A DNA stretch of 64,000 nt, from contig NZ_PYHR01000002.1 of NCBI RefSeq assembly GCF_003121705.1, forward strand, positions 744,001 through 808,000, written 5' to 3'. This DNA is from Serinibacter arcticus (GTDB taxonomy: Bacteria; Actinomycetota; Actinomycetes; Actinomycetales; Beutenbergiaceae). Below are positions 62,834 to 64,000 of this stretch, piece after piece (position 1 is the first letter of the stretch; each line of letters opens with the position of its first letter). The notes beneath the pieces are model-generated. The model saw nothing but the letters and a program-made list of their open reading frames with translations. It did not search any database and was not told the DNA's origin. A program made the position numbers and the translations under genes.

Positions 62834-63909
62834 CGTGACTCCTTCTCGGAGGGTGTGGGAGGGGACGCGAGCGTCGAGCCGGCAACGATCGAGCAGGGCA
62901 GGGTCAGCCGCAGGTCGTCGTCGGGCACGATCTCGGTGGGGTCGAGGATTCGGCCCAGGAGGGCGACGGCCTCCGCCCCGAGCTGGGTGCGCGGCGGGCT
63001 CAGCCGCGTGAGGTCGACCTGTCCCTCGGACGTGTGGGACGGGTCCGCCAGGGTGACGATCGACAGGTCCTCGGGCACCCGCACGCCCTCGCGGTGGGCG
63101 AGCGCGTGGATGGCGAGCGCGTGACCGGGCGACTCGACGAACGCCACGCTCGCACCGCTGGCGCGGAGCGCCTGCCAGTCGGCGGCGAGGTCCTCGCCGT
63201 CGGTGGCCCGGTCGAGCACGGTCGCGGAGCCGGAGGGGGCCCGCCGCGCGAGCTCGGAGACGAAGCCCCGGTGGCGGTCGACGACGGACTCCCCCGAGCT
63301 GTCGCGGCGGAGCATCGCGAAGCGTCGGTGCCCCAGGTCCCAGGCGCGGGCGACGAGGTCGGCCGTTCCGGCGACGTAGTCGGCGGCCACGTACGGCACG
63401 TCACGCGCCTCGCGGCGTCCGACCGCCACGAAGGGGAAACCGCTGGCGAGCAGCCGCTCCAGATCGGCTCCGTCCATCTCGAGCCCGAGGAGCAGGCAGC
63501 CGTCGGCCAGACGGAGCCGGTTGTTGGGGTGGAAGAGGCTGCGGCGACCGTCCACGACCGGCGCCGACGTGAACATGAGCAGGTCGTAGCCCAGCTGCTC
63601 GGCCTGGGACTCGATGCCCGTGAGCAGGGCGGCGTAGAAGTCTCGGCTCGCGGACGGGAACGCGGGCTCGTAGGTGAAGACGCCGACGAGCCGGTTGCCG
63701 ACCCCGGCCAGGCGGCGCGCCGCGGGGTCGGCGACGTACTCGGCCTCGCGGAGGACCTGCAGCACCCGCTCGCGGGTGTCGGCAGGGATGCGGGTCAGCG
63801 CGTCGGCCTTGCCGTTCACGACCAGCGAGACGGTCGACTGGCTGACCCCGGCGAGCTCGGCGATCCGCCGCTGGGTGATGCGTCGCTGCTGCCGTGGTGC
63901 TGTGGTCAT
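62830..63909 (-). CDS. LacI-family transcriptional regulator
   Basis: This 359-residue regulator has an N-terminal helix-turn-helix TQRRIAELAGVSQSTVSLVV (about 12-31), a hinge ADPAARRLAG, and a periplasmic-binding-protein-like effector domain (GVFTYEPAF, ADGCLLLGLE, LVARAWDLGHRRFAML). It is the first gene of the importer operon and most likely autoregulated through the palindrome at 63967-63998. The inducer is unknown. Confidence 0.92.
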   Translation of the reverse strand: MTTAPRQQRRITQRRIAELAGVSQSTVSLVVNGKADALTRIPADTRERVLQVLREAEYVADPAARRLAGVGNRLVGVFTYEPAFPSASRDFYAALLTGIESQAEQLGYDLLMFTSAPVVDGRRSLFHPNNRLRLADGCLLLGLEMDGADLERLLASGFPFVAVGRREARDVPYVAADYVAGTADLVARAWDLGHRRFAMLRRDSSGESVVDRHRGFVSELARRAPSGSATVLDRATDGEDLAADWQALRASGASVAFVESPGHALAIHALAHREGVRVPEDLSIVTLADPSHTSEGQVDLTRLSPPRTQLGAEAVALLGRILDPTEIVPDDDLRLTLPCSIVAGSTLASPPTPSEKESR

Positions 63910-63966
63910 CGCGTCCTCGCGTCCTCGCCGGCGTCGGTGCCGGTCTGATGAGCAGTTATTTCTGGA

Positions 63967-63998
63967 AGTTCGATGCTCATGCGCATTAGCATCGAACT
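63967..63998. promoter_or_regulatory. 32-bp near-perfect palindrome upstream of the LacI operon
   Basis: The arms AGTTCGATGCT (63967-63977) and AGCATCGAACT (63988-63998) are perfect inverted repeats. They surround ATGCGCAT (63979-63986), itself a palindrome. It lies about 58 nt upstream of the LacI ATG and probably carries the LacI operator; its outer arms may bind a dimer at each half or a second regulator. Confidence 0.75.
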
Positions 63999-64000
63999 AC

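Overview
The window is high-GC DNA with strong GC3 bias, frequent GTG starts, ATGA/GTGA gene overlaps, class-E-type sortase signals and actinobacterial SLH cassettes. It looks like chromosomal DNA of a Gram-positive actinobacterium, probably Micrococcales (Cellulomonadaceae, Bogoriellaceae or Promicromonosporaceae relatives). The taxon is an inference; no rRNA or tRNA gene was seen.

Layout. (1) 0.4-13.4 kb is a zinc island between two ~130-bp imperfect direct repeats, each carrying a terminator hairpin. It holds a His-rich protein, an ArsR/SmtB-type zinc sensor, a complete 'anchored-repeat' zinc/manganese-type ABC transporter, and three envelope proteins built from the same metal-associated module. 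These are held by sortase, a membrane helix or SLH domains, and diverge from a Zur-box-like palindrome. (2) 13.5-20.3 kb: aldo/keto reductase, XRE regulator, large lipoprotein, bifunctional penicillin-binding protein. (3) 20.3-23.7 kb: a four-gene operon divergent from a TetR regulator. (4) 23.9-30.6 kb: SLH-anchored purple acid phosphatase, a membrane protein, a WXG100-like hydrolase pair, an aldehyde dehydrogenase. (5) 30.6-47.6 kb: a galactoside/mannoside locus (beta-mannosidase, two alpha-galactosidases, beta-galactosidase, ROK repressor) divergent from an Opp-type ABC importer. (6) 47.8-52.6 kb: stress/redox genes, including an Old Yellow Enzyme under a divergent ArsR regulator. (7) 52.7-57.8 kb: a 1698-residue lamin-tail/phosphoesterase/SLH protein. 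(8) 58-64 kb: a LacI-controlled sugar ABC importer with an FAD oxidoreductase.

How the genes work together. The zinc island reads as a cell-wall metal relay. Wall- and membrane-held modules with GHxD and HxHxNWxFT motifs would hand metal to a lipoprotein carrying the same module. In that lipoprotein the two halves of the module are in swapped (circularly permuted) order, and it occupies the place of the His-rich loop of ZnuA. The sugar locus appears to import oligosaccharides by an Opp-type system and cleave them inside the cell, with matching 18-bp ROK operator candidates in front of both transcription units.

Data quality. At least six genes carry an apparent single-base deletion in a short G/C run (about 4.67, 23.42, 41.18, 43.59, 44.39 and 45.12 kb; possibly also 4.3 kb). 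The uniform pattern suggests sequencing or assembly error rather than true pseudogenes; each affected gene is marked.
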